Assembly: GCF_001514065.1 (NCBI RefSeq)
Contig: NZ_KQ948425.1
Location: 624,519 to 688,518 of the forward strand
Length of the DNA stretch: 64,000 bases
Source of the DNA: Streptomyces antibioticus
GTDB taxonomy: Bacteria > Actinomycetota > Actinomycetes > Streptomycetales > Streptomycetaceae
Direction of reading: 5' to 3'
Shown piece by piece: positions 9,184 through 17,187 of the stretch. The notes under the pieces were generated by a model, which searched no databases, was not told where the DNA came from, and saw only the letters and a program-made list of their open reading frames with translations. The first letter of the stretch is position 1, and the number at the start of each line of letters is the position of its first letter. Made by a program: the position numbers and the translations under genes.

Positions 9184-9210
9184 TGTCGAGAACCCGCGTC
9201 CGGCTCCGTC
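9184..9210 (+). promoter_or_regulatory. predicted ECF42-type promoter
   Basis: TGTCGA at 9184-9189 and CGTC at 9207-9210, separated by 17 bases, fit the -35 TGTCGA and -10 CG(A/T)C elements I recall from work on ECF42 sigma factors in Streptomyces venezuelae. It sits about 50 bases before the DGPF gene whose operon encodes the ECF42 factor, implying autoregulation. Confidence 0.7.
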
Positions 9211-9262
9211 CCCGGGATGAACGCGGCCACAATGGGCCGCACCAGCACCGAGGAGACCGATC

Positions 9263-9670
9263 ATGGCCAAGTACCTGCTGCTCAAGCACTATCGCGGCGC
9301 CCCGGCGGCCGTGAACGACGTGCCGATGGACCAGTGGACGCCGGAGGAGATCTCGGCACACATGCAGTACATGAACGACTTCGCGGCCCGGCTGGAGAAG
9401 TCCGGCGAGTACGTCGACGGTCAGGCGCTCGCCCCGGAGGGGTCATGGGTCCGCTACGGCGGTGAGGGGCGTCCGCCGGTCACCGACGGCCCGTTCGCCG
9501 AGACCAAGGACCTCATCGCCGGCTGGACGATCATCGACGTCGACAGCCACGAGCGGGCTCTGGAGCTGGCCGCGGAGCTGTCCGCCGCGCCGGGGGCGGG
9601 CGGGAAGCCGATCCACGAGTGGCTGGAGGTGCGGCCGGTCATGAGCGCGCACTGCTCGGTCACGGAGTGA
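9263..9670 (+). CDS. YCII/DGPF-domain protein
   Basis: A 135-residue single-domain cytoplasmic protein of the YCII-related ferredoxin-like fold, with the diagnostic DGPF tetrapeptide (VTDGPFAETK, about residues 74-83). DGPF proteins are the usual genomic partners of ECF42 sigma factors; their biochemical role is not settled. The ATG follows GAGGAGA by 8 bases. The stop overlaps the GTG start of the sigma factor gene (GTGA), so the two are translationally coupled. Confidence 0.92.
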   Translation: MAKYLLLKHYRGAPAAVNDVPMDQWTPEEISAHMQYMNDFAARLEKSGEYVDGQALAPEGSWVRYGGEGRPPVTDGPFAETKDLIAGWTIIDVDSHERALELAAELSAAPGAGGKPIHEWLEVRPVMSAHCSVTE

Positions 9671-10824
9671 CCCCACCGATGGACGAGGCCCTGCTGCGCA
9701 GCCTCACCCCGAGCGTGCTCACCGTCCTCGTCCGCCGCGGAGCAGACTTCGCGGCGGCCGAGGACGCCGTGCAGGACGCGCTCGTCGAGGCGCTGCGCGT
9801 GTGGCCGGCCGACCCGCCGCGGGACGCCAAGGGCTGGCTGGTCACCGTGGCCTGGCGCAAGTTCCTCGACGCGACCCGCGCCGAGAGCGCACGCCGCCGC
9901 CGCGAGGACCGCTTCGAGGAGGAACCGGCGCCCGGTCCCGCGCCCACGGCCGACGACACGCTCCAGCTGTACTTCCTGTGCGCCCATCCCTCCCTCACCC
10001 CGTCCTCGGCCGTCGCGCTCACGCTGCGCGCCGTCGGCGGCCTGACCACCCGCCAGATCGCCCAGGCCTACCTGGTGCCCGAGGCGACCATGGCGCAGCG
10101 CATCAGCCGCGCGAAGCGCACCGTCTCCGGCGTCCGGCTCGACCGGGCCGGCGATGTCGCCACCGTCCTGCGCGTCCTCTACCTCGTCTTCAACGAGGGC
10201 TACTCCGGCGACATCGACCTCGCCGCCGAGGCGATCCGCCTCACCCGGCAGCTCACCGCCGCCGTCGACCATCCCGAGGCGGCCGGGCTGCTCGCCCTCA
10301 TGCTGCTCCACCACGCCCGCCGCACCGCACGGACCGCGTCGGACGGCAGCCTGGTGCCCCTCGCCGAGCAGGACCGCAGCCGGTGGGACACGCGCCTGAT
10401 CGCCGAGGGCGTGGAGATCCTCCAGGCGGCCCTCGCCCGCGACCGCCTGGGCGAGTACCAGGCCCAGGCCGCCGTCGCCGCCCTGCACGCGGACGCGCCC
10501 CGCGCCGAGGAGACCGACTGGGTGCAGATCGTGGAGTGGTACGACGAACTGGTCCGCCTGACCGACAGCCCCGTGGTCCGGCTCAACCGTGCGGTCGCCG
10601 TGGCCGAGGCCGACGGACCGCGCGCGGGCCTGTCCGCCCTCGCCGCGCTGGACGCCGCACTGCCCCGGTACACGGCGGTGGCGGCCTACCTCCACGAACG
10701 CGACGGCGACCTGAAGACGGCGGCCCGCCTGTACGCGGAGGCCGCCCACCAGGCCACCAACGTCGCCGAACGCGACCACCTCACCCGCCAGGCGGCCCGC
10801 CTGAACACCCGCCTGCATCACTGA
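9667..10824 (+). CDS. ECF sigma factor, ECF42 group, with C-terminal helical extension
   Basis: A 385-residue sigma factor. Region sigma2 (AEDAVQDALVEALRVWP) and sigma4 (TTRQIAQAYLVPEATMAQRISRAK) occupy the first 170 residues; the remaining about 200 residues are the helical TPR-like extension typical of ECF42, which replaces an anti-sigma factor. The GTG start overlaps the stop of the DGPF gene; ATG at 9679 is the alternative. The likely role is induction of its own operon and other genes with TGTCGA-type promoters. It is convergent, 19 bases away, with the reductase gene. Confidence 0.92.
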   Translation: MTPPMDEALLRSLTPSVLTVLVRRGADFAAAEDAVQDALVEALRVWPADPPRDAKGWLVTVAWRKFLDATRAESARRRREDRFEEEPAPGPAPTADDTLQLYFLCAHPSLTPSSAVALTLRAVGGLTTRQIAQAYLVPEATMAQRISRAKRTVSGVRLDRAGDVATVLRVLYLVFNEGYSGDIDLAAEAIRLTRQLTAAVDHPEAAGLLALMLLHHARRTARTASDGSLVPLAEQDRSRWDTRLIAEGVEILQAALARDRLGEYQAQAAVAALHADAPRAEETDWVQIVEWYDELVRLTDSPVVRLNRAVAVAEADGPRAGLSALAALDAALPRYTAVAAYLHERDGDLKTAARLYAEAAHQATNVAERDHLTRQAARLNTRLHH

Positions 10825-10843
10825 CGTACGGTCGCCACCCAGG

Positions 10844-11425
10844 CTATGTCGCGGCGCCGCGCACCACGCGGTGGCGGAGGTAGACGAACTTCGAGTTGAA
10901 GGTGCGGGTCTCGACCAGTTCGAGATCCGCGCGCTGCTCATGCCGCGGATAGAACGAGTTTCCGCCGCCGACCAGCACCGGGTAGACGATGCTCCGGTAC
11001 TCGTCGATCAGTCCCGCCGCGGCCGCCTGGGCGGCGAGCGTCGCGCCGCCGATCGCGATCTGGCCGTTGCCCGGCTCGGCCCGCAGCCGCTCGATCTCCT
11101 CCACCAGATTCCCGGAGACCAGCCGGACGTTCTTGCCCTGGACCGACGTCAGCGTCCGCGAGAAGACCACCTTCGGGAGCGGATTCCACAGCGCGACCCA
11201 CTCGCGCGTCGCCTCGTCGAGGGCCGGGTCGTCCTGGTCGACCGTCTCCCAGTACAGCATCGTCTCGTACAGCCGACGCCCGAGCACATGGACGTCGACC
11301 CCGCGGATGTCCTCGATCCAGAACCGGAAGACCTCGTCGTCCGGCTCCGACCAGGCGAAGTCACCGCCGGGGTCGGCGATGTAGCCGTCCAGTGAGACGT
11401 TCATCGAGTACGTCACTCTGCGCAT
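10844..11425 (-). CDS. dihydrofolate reductase/RibD C-terminal domain family protein
   Basis: A 193-residue protein of the bacterial DHFR-like reductase family. The N-terminus MRRVTYSMNVSLDGYIA is characteristic, followed by LGRRLYETM and the nucleotide-binding IAIGGATLAAQ. The substrate is unknown; many members are stand-alone NADPH-binding reductases unrelated to folate. The start at 11425 has AGGAGG 9 bases upstream on the minus strand. Confidence 0.9.
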   Translation of the reverse strand: MRRVTYSMNVSLDGYIADPGGDFAWSEPDDEVFRFWIEDIRGVDVHVLGRRLYETMLYWETVDQDDPALDEATREWVALWNPLPKVVFSRTLTSVQGKNVRLVSGNLVEEIERLRAEPGNGQIAIGGATLAAQAAAAGLIDEYRSIVYPVLVGGGNSFYPRHEQRADLELVETRTFNSKFVYLRHRVVRGAAT

Positions 11426-11614
11426 CAGTGGTCCTCCTCGGTGGCGGCTTCGACAGTACGACTCCCGCACGCCGCCGAACTCATCGCGACGCGCGGGAAC
11501 GAGGCCTCCTTCGTCGAGGGGGCGCCGCCGATCCGCCACGCACCCTGTGGGTAAGATCCGCGAACAATTTGTGAACGTCTCGTGCAGTCGCGGCACGTGG
11601 GTGGGGGTTTCTCG

Positions 11615-13201
11615 ATGTCGTACCGACTGCGTGCCGTCCGCGCGTTCGTGCCCCTGGTCGGCTTCTTCCTCATGGGCGGAGTCCTGCTGGCGGCCATGGC
11701 GGTGTTCGACTGGCTGGTGATCACACGGCTGGTCACCGAGAGGGCGGCCGGGATCGAGGGCGCGGCGATAACCGTCACCTTCCTGCTGGCGTGGGCGATC
11801 CTGCGCGGCATGTTCGCCTTTCTGCGGGCCGGCCGGCTGGGGCCGGTGACCGACGCGGTGGCGGTCGCCCCCGACGACCAGCCCGAGTTGTGGGAACAGG
11901 TGCGGGCCGCTGCCGACGTGACGGGGCAGCGGCCGCCGGACGAGCTGTTTCTGGACGCCGAGGTCAACGCGAGCGTGGTCGAGCAGAGCCGGCTGCTGGG
12001 ACTGCTGCACGGCCGACGCCGGATGTTCCTGGGCCTGCCGCTGCTCGCCGGGCTGACGGTCCCGCAGCTGCGGGCCGTCCTCGTCCACGAGTTCGGGCAC
12101 TACGGCAACCGCGACACCCGGCTCGGCGGTGTCACGGCGCGCGGCCGGCAGGCGCTGATCCACACGGTGGAGGCCTTCCAGGAGGGCAGCACCCGGTTCC
12201 ACTACGTCATCGGTGTGCTGTACGTCGGCTACGCCAGGATGTTCCTGCGCATCACCCAGTCCGCGGCCCGGCACCAGGAACTCGCCGCGGACCGGATGGC
12301 CGCCCGGTACGCGGGCCGTGACGTGACGGCCGCCGCACTGCGGATGCTGCCGGTGCTCGACGCCGCCCACACCCACTACCTGCAGACGTACGCGGCGATG
12401 GGCAGCCCGCTGGGAGCGCTGCCGCCGGCGGGCGAGGTCCACGGCGGTTTCCGCCGGTTGCTTGCCGCCCGGAACGGCGAGCAGCTCGCCGCGCTGCGCG
12501 CCGGACAGCGGCCGCCGCGGCCGCACCCGTACGACTCGCACCCGCCGCTGGCGGAACGGATCGCACTGATCGAGCAGTTGCCCGCCGATGACCGGCCCGA
12601 GCAGTCGACGGCGGACCCGGCCGCTGAGCCGCCCGCATTGGCCCTGGTGCGGGACCCGGACCAGGTGTTCGCCGCATTGGAGGCGTGCACGCTGGCGCCG
12701 GAGGCGGCGCTGCTGCGGCGCATGAGCTGGGACGACCTCACCATGGCCCGCGCGGTCGCCGACGCCGAGGAGTGGTCCGGGCCATTGCGGCTCGCCGTGG
12801 CCAGAACACTGCGCTCGGAGGCGCCCGCGGAGACGGCCGACGAGCGCCTGCTGCCCGGCCTGGAGGAGATACTCGACGCCTTCGACCGCGGTCTGCTGTG
12901 GATGGAGATCGCCGACCGCATGCCCAAGCCGTATCAGGCGGCTCGGCTGACCGGGCAGTCGGCCCGCAACTTCATCCGGCCCAGGATCTTCGACGGCATC
13001 GCGGGCCTGATCCATCTGCGCCTCGCCGACTCCGGTCACGTCGCGCCGGACATCGCCTGGTCGGGCCAGCCGGGGCTGATCCTGCCCGAATCGTGGGAGA
13101 AGGGCATGGACGACGCCATCGACGCGGCCGTCGCCGACACACCCGACACCGCTCCCCTGCGCACGCTGCTCGCGGAAGGGTACGGTTCCGGACCCGCGTG
13201 A
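11615..13201 (+). CDS. M48-family membrane zinc metalloprotease
   Basis: A 528-residue membrane protease. Two hydrophobic segments lie within the first 80 residues; the zinc motif HEFGH is at 158-162 and the third ligand lies in the downstream QELAADRMAARYAG helix. A third hydrophobic stretch near residue 205 and a long C-terminal cytoplasmic or extracellular part follow. The start at 11615 is preceded by a GGGGG stretch; a start at 11582 would add 11 residues. The target is unknown; M48 proteases commonly act in membrane protein quality control. Confidence 0.88.
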   Translation: MSYRLRAVRAFVPLVGFFLMGGVLLAAMAVFDWLVITRLVTERAAGIEGAAITVTFLLAWAILRGMFAFLRAGRLGPVTDAVAVAPDDQPELWEQVRAAADVTGQRPPDELFLDAEVNASVVEQSRLLGLLHGRRRMFLGLPLLAGLTVPQLRAVLVHEFGHYGNRDTRLGGVTARGRQALIHTVEAFQEGSTRFHYVIGVLYVGYARMFLRITQSAARHQELAADRMAARYAGRDVTAAALRMLPVLDAAHTHYLQTYAAMGSPLGALPPAGEVHGGFRRLLAARNGEQLAALRAGQRPPRPHPYDSHPPLAERIALIEQLPADDRPEQSTADPAAEPPALALVRDPDQVFAALEACTLAPEAALLRRMSWDDLTMARAVADAEEWSGPLRLAVARTLRSEAPAETADERLLPGLEEILDAFDRGLLWMEIADRMPKPYQAARLTGQSARNFIRPRIFDGIAGLIHLRLADSGHVAPDIAWSGQPGLILPESWEKGMDDAIDAAVADTPDTAPLRTLLAEGYGSGPA

Positions 13202-13310
13202 TCTCCACGATCTCCCGTATCCGATCATCCATCGCCCCAGGCGCCGCGCACAGCCGTTTACCGCTTCGACCGGCGCATGTACCGAGGTCGGCGCCACGTA
13301 ACCTCTCCCT

Positions 13311-14267
13311 GTGCCAGCCTCCCGTCTGCATCGCGTCGCCGTCCTGGTGCTCGAAGGTGCCAAGCCGCTCGACGTCGGAATCCCGGCGCAGGTCTTCACG
13401 ACCCGCGCGAGCATGCCGTACGAGGTGCGGGTGTGCGGGGCGACGCCGGGGCTCGTGACCGGCGGCGACGGCCTCGCGTACTACGTCGAGCACGGCCTCG
13501 ACGCCGTCGCGTGGGCCGACGTCGTCTTCGTCCCCGGCTACCGGCACCCGGACCGCGACGACCCGCCGCGGGCCGTCGTCGACGCGCTGATCGCCGCCCA
13601 CGACCGGGGCGCGCGGCTCGCCGCCATCTCGACCGGCGCCTTCGCGCTGGCCGCGACGGGCCTGCTCGACGGCCGGCGCGCCACGACGCACTGGCACTAC
13701 ACGCGCGCCCTCGCCGCCAGGCATCCGCTCGTCCAGGTCGACGAGAACGTGCTGTTCGTCGACGAGGGCAGCGTGCTCACGTCGGCCGGTGCCGCCTCCG
13801 GGATCGACCTGTGCCTGCACATCCTGCGCGGCGACCTCGGAGTGGCCGCGTCCAACCACGCGGCCCGACGGCTCGTGGCCGCCCCGTACCGCAGCGGTGG
13901 TCAGGCCCAGTACGTGCCGCGCAGCGTGCCCGAGCCGCTCGGTGAACGGTTCGCCGACACCCGCGAGTGGGCGCTGCACCGGCTGGGCGAACCCCTCACC
14001 CTCGACACGCTGGCCGGACAGGCCGGGGTCTCGGCGCGCACGTTCTCCCGGCGCTTCGTCGAGGAGACCGGGTACACGCCGATGCAGTGGGTGATGCGCG
14101 CCCGCATCGACCTGGCCCGCGAGCTGCTGGAACGCTCCGAGCGCAGCGTCGAGCAGATCGCCGCCGACGTGGGGCTCGGCACGGGCGCGAACCTGCGTCT
14201 GCACTTCCAGCGCATCCTCGGGACGACCCCGAGCGAGTACCGGCGCACCTTCACCAAGGGCGAGTGA
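13311..14267 (+). CDS. GlxA-type transcriptional regulator (DJ-1/PfpI domain plus AraC HTH)
   Basis: A 318-residue regulator. Residues 1-170 form a DJ-1/PfpI-like amidotransferase fold; the nucleophile-elbow region reads AISTGAFALA, without the usual Cys, so it is a sensor rather than an enzyme. Two AraC helix-turn-helix units fill residues 225-315 (LAGQAGVSARTFSRRF). The start is GTG, with a possible -10 TAACCT at 13299-13304 only 6 bases upstream, suggesting a leaderless mRNA. Confidence 0.9.
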   Translation: MPASRLHRVAVLVLEGAKPLDVGIPAQVFTTRASMPYEVRVCGATPGLVTGGDGLAYYVEHGLDAVAWADVVFVPGYRHPDRDDPPRAVVDALIAAHDRGARLAAISTGAFALAATGLLDGRRATTHWHYTRALAARHPLVQVDENVLFVDEGSVLTSAGAASGIDLCLHILRGDLGVAASNHAARRLVAAPYRSGGQAQYVPRSVPEPLGERFADTREWALHRLGEPLTLDTLAGQAGVSARTFSRRFVEETGYTPMQWVMRARIDLARELLERSERSVEQIAADVGLGTGANLRLHFQRILGTTPSEYRRTFTKGE

Positions 14268-14376
14268 CCCGGCCCCTCCCCGGCTTGGCGGGATCCTTTT
14301 GAACCATGGCGATCACGCCACTGTCCGCGGGAGGCGCCGCGCGCGAACCTGGTGGCAAAGGGAAGGGACCCCACAC

Positions 14377-15375
14377 ATGACTCGCATCGCCATCAACGGA
14401 TTCGGCCGCATCGGACGCAACGTGCTGCGCGCACTGCTGGAGCGCGACAGCGACCTGGAGGTCGTCGCCGTCAACGACCTCACCGAGCCCGCCACGCTCG
14501 CCCGCCTGCTCGCCTACGACAGCACGGCCGGCCGGCTCGGACGCCCGGTCACCGTCGACGGGGACACCCTCGTCGTCGACGGCCGGCGGATCAAGGTGAC
14601 GGCCGAGCGCGAGCCGGCGCAGCTGCCCTGGGCCGAGCTCGGCGTCGACATCGTCCTGGAGGCCACCGGCCGCTTCACCTCGGCCAAGGCGGCCGCCGCC
14701 CACCTCGACGCGGGCGCGAAGAAGGTCCTCGTCAGCGCACCGTCCGACGGCGCCGACGTCACGCTCGCGTACGGCGTCAACACCGACGCCTACGACCCGG
14801 CCGTGCACACGATCGTCTCGAACGCCTCCTGCACCACCAACGCGCTCGCGCCGCTGGCCTCGGTCCTGGACGAACTCGCCGGTATCGAGCACGGGTTCAT
14901 GACGACGGTGCACGCCTACACCCAGGAGCAGAACCTTCAGGACGGGCCGCACCGCGACGCCCGGCGCGCCCGGGCCGCCGGTGTCAACATCGTGCCGACC
15001 ACGACCGGTGCCGCGAAGGCGATCGGCCTGGTGCTGCCGAACCTCGACGGGAAGCTGTCCGGCGACTCGATCCGCGTACCGGTGCCGGTGGGTTCGATCG
15101 TCGAGCTGAACACGACCGTCTCCCGCGACGTGACCCGCGACGAGGTGCTGGCGGCGTACCGTGCCGCCGCGGAGGGGCCGCTCGCCGGCGTCCTGGAGTA
15201 CTCGGAGGACGCGCTGGTCTCGTCCGACATCGTGGGCAACCCCGCCTCGTCGATCTTCGACTCGGCTCTCACCCGCGTCGACGGCCGCCATGTGAAGGTG
15301 GTCGCCTGGTACGACAACGAGTGGGGCTTCTCCAACCGCGTGATCGACACCCTCACGCTGCTCGCGGCCAGTTGA
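14377..15375 (+). CDS. gap: type I glyceraldehyde-3-phosphate dehydrogenase
   Basis: A 332-residue cytoplasmic enzyme oxidising glyceraldehyde-3-phosphate to 1,3-bisphosphoglycerate in glycolysis. The NAD-binding start INGFGRIGRN and the catalytic SNASCTTN (Cys152) are intact, as is the C-terminal WYDNEWGFSNR. The start at 14377 follows GGGAAGGGA. Streptomyces often carry more than one gap gene; which paralogue this is cannot be told. It is followed by its own terminator. Confidence 0.95.
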   Translation: MTRIAINGFGRIGRNVLRALLERDSDLEVVAVNDLTEPATLARLLAYDSTAGRLGRPVTVDGDTLVVDGRRIKVTAEREPAQLPWAELGVDIVLEATGRFTSAKAAAAHLDAGAKKVLVSAPSDGADVTLAYGVNTDAYDPAVHTIVSNASCTTNALAPLASVLDELAGIEHGFMTTVHAYTQEQNLQDGPHRDARRARAAGVNIVPTTTGAAKAIGLVLPNLDGKLSGDSIRVPVPVGSIVELNTTVSRDVTRDEVLAAYRAAAEGPLAGVLEYSEDALVSSDIVGNPASSIFDSALTRVDGRHVKVVAWYDNEWGFSNRVIDTLTLLAAS

Positions 15376-15381
15376 CCGGTC

Positions 15382-15417
15382 GCCGGGGCGGTACAGAGCC
15401 GCCGAGACCGCCCCGGC
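15382..15417 (+). terminator. terminator after gap
   Basis: An 11-bp perfect GC stem (15382-15392 with 15407-15417) with a 14-base loop begins 7 bases after the gap stop. It separates gap from the acyl carboxylase operon. Confidence 0.75.
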
Positions 15418-15492
15418 CGTTCGTTGTCACACAGGGATGAAATCGGGATCCGGAGGACTCAACTCCCCCACAGGCGCAGGTGATTCGCTCAA

Positions 15493-15519
15493 ATATTCGT
15501 CGCCGGACTGCCATATTCG
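15493..15519 (+). repeat. paired ATATTCG direct repeats upstream of the Pks13-like operon
   Basis: ATATTCG occurs at 15493-15499 and 15513-15519, 20 bases (two helical turns) apart, in an AT-rich island just upstream of the carboxylase gene. This is the expected promoter region, so they may be promoter or regulator-binding elements. Confidence 0.5.
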
Positions 15520-15542
15520 ACAACCACTTCGGAGGTGGTTGT
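15520..15542 (+). promoter_or_regulatory. hairpin or operator covering the accD-like ribosome binding site and start
   Basis: A perfect 8-bp inverted repeat (15520-15527 with 15535-15542) with a 7-base loop encloses GGAGG (15531-15535) and pairs the first two bases of the GTG start at 15541. It could hide the ribosome binding site in RNA, or be a protein operator in DNA. Confidence 0.5.
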
Positions 15543-17118
15543 GACTCAAGAGGCGACGACATCCGGCCCGCCGCAGGCGGGTGTGCAGGAACCCCAGGGC
15601 AGCACCGCGGACCGCGTCGGCGACCTGCACCGGCGCCGTGCGCAGGCGCTGGTGGCCAACGGGGCGCGCGGACGTGGGGAGTTCGGGGCTCGGGAGCGGG
15701 TCGAGCGGCTGGTGGACAAGGGGTCCTTCACCGAGACCGGGCTGTTCGTGCGGGCCCGGGCCGACGGGAGCGGGGGCCGGCGCCCTTACGGTGACGGGGT
15801 CGTCACCGGCTTCGGTACGGTCGACGGCCGCCGGGTGTGCGTGTTCGCCCAGGACTCCACGGTCTTCGGCGGCAGCATGGGCGAGGCGTTCGGCGAGAAG
15901 ACCGTCGCGCTGATGGACCTCGCCCTGAAGACCGGCTGCCCGGTCGTCGGGCTCAACGACTCCGGCGGTGCCCGCATCCAGGAGGGCGTCGCCTCCCTCG
16001 CCCTCTACGCCGAACTGGTACGCCGCAACGTCCAGGCGTCCGGCGTGATCCCGCAGATCTCCGTCGTGCTGGGCCCCTGCGCGGGCGGGGCCGCCTACTC
16101 GCCCGCGATCACCGACTTCACGGTGATGGTCGACGGCGCCTCGCACATGTTCGTCACCGGCCCCGACGTCATCGAGGCCGTCACCGGAGAGCGGGCCACC
16201 GCCGAGGAGCTGGGCGGCGCCCGCACCAGCAACGCCGTCAACGGCAACGCGCACTTCCTCGCCACCGACGAGGAGGACGCCCTGGACGTCGTACGCGAGC
16301 TGCTGTCGTATCTGCCCGCCAACAACCTCGAACCGCCACCGGAGTACGCCCCCGGCGACGCCCCGGCCGGGGACTTTCTCGACGGCGTCGTGCCGGACCG
16401 GCTCGGGCAGGCCTACGACATGCGGGAGATCCTGCGCGCGGTCGTCGACGACGGTGAACTGCTGTACGTCCAGGAGCTGTTCGCGCCGAACATCCTCTGC
16501 GCCCTGGCGCGGGTCGAGGGCCGGTCGGTCGGGGTCGTCGCCAACCAGCCGCTGCACGCCGCCGGGGTCCTCGACATCGACGCGTCCGAGAAGGCCGCGC
16601 GCTTCGTGCGGTTCTGCGACGCGTTCGGCATTCCGCTGCTGACGTTCGCCGACGTCCCCGGCTATCTGTCCGGCGTACGGCAGGAGCGGGGCGGCATCAT
16701 CCGCCGCGGCGCCAAGCTGCTGTACGCCTATGCCGAGGCCACCGTCCCCAAGGTCACGGTCGTGGTCCGCAAGGCGTACGGCGGCGGGTACGCCGTCATG
16801 GGGTCCAAGCACCTCGGCGCCGACATCAACCTCGCCTGGCCCAGCGCCCGGATCGCCGTGATGGGCGCCGAGGGGGCGGTGGGGGTCCTGCACCGGCGCG
16901 AACTGGCCGCCGCCGACGACCCGATCGCGCTGCGCACCCGCCTGGTCGCCGCGTACGAGCGCACCCACGGCACGCCCTATCTCGCCGCCGAACGCGGCTA
17001 CGTCGACGCCGTCATCGCCCCGCGCGACACCCGCGACCACGTCCGCCGCGCCCTGGCCGCCCTGCGCGGCAAACGCGCGCCGCTGCCGCAGCGCAGGCAC
17101 GGCAACATCCCGCTCTGA
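15541..17118 (+). CDS. acyl-CoA carboxylase beta subunit (carboxyltransferase), AccD4-like role
   Basis: A 525-residue carboxyltransferase of normal length for propionyl/acyl-CoA carboxylases. The two crotonase-like halves carry the oxyanion motifs NDSGGARIQEGV and RKAYGGGYAVMG. It carboxylates an acyl-CoA at C2 using a biotinylated alpha subunit encoded elsewhere. The GTG start at 15541 is 5 bases after GGAGG. Position, directly before the fatty acyl-AMP ligase and the Pks13-like synthase, suggests that it supplies the carboxylated long-chain acyl-CoA extender, as AccD4 does in mycobacteria. This role is inferred from context, not from substrate-specific residues. Confidence 0.92.
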   Translation: MTQEATTSGPPQAGVQEPQGSTADRVGDLHRRRAQALVANGARGRGEFGARERVERLVDKGSFTETGLFVRARADGSGGRRPYGDGVVTGFGTVDGRRVCVFAQDSTVFGGSMGEAFGEKTVALMDLALKTGCPVVGLNDSGGARIQEGVASLALYAELVRRNVQASGVIPQISVVLGPCAGGAAYSPAITDFTVMVDGASHMFVTGPDVIEAVTGERATAEELGGARTSNAVNGNAHFLATDEEDALDVVRELLSYLPANNLEPPPEYAPGDAPAGDFLDGVVPDRLGQAYDMREILRAVVDDGELLYVQELFAPNILCALARVEGRSVGVVANQPLHAAGVLDIDASEKAARFVRFCDAFGIPLLTFADVPGYLSGVRQERGGIIRRGAKLLYAYAEATVPKVTVVVRKAYGGGYAVMGSKHLGADINLAWPSARIAVMGAEGAVGVLHRRELAAADDPIALRTRLVAAYERTHGTPYLAAERGYVDAVIAPRDTRDHVRRALAALRGKRAPLPQRRHGNIPL

Positions 17119-17187
17119 GCCCTGAGGCCCTCCCAGCGATCCGCACCGAGGCACATCCCTCCCCCGCGACGTCAGGAGCCACTCCCC

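Noticed and set aside
14377..15375. GAPDH as part of the Pks13-like operon
   Set aside because: A good terminator at 15382-15417 and a separate upstream region for the carboxylase gene argue for separate transcripts.
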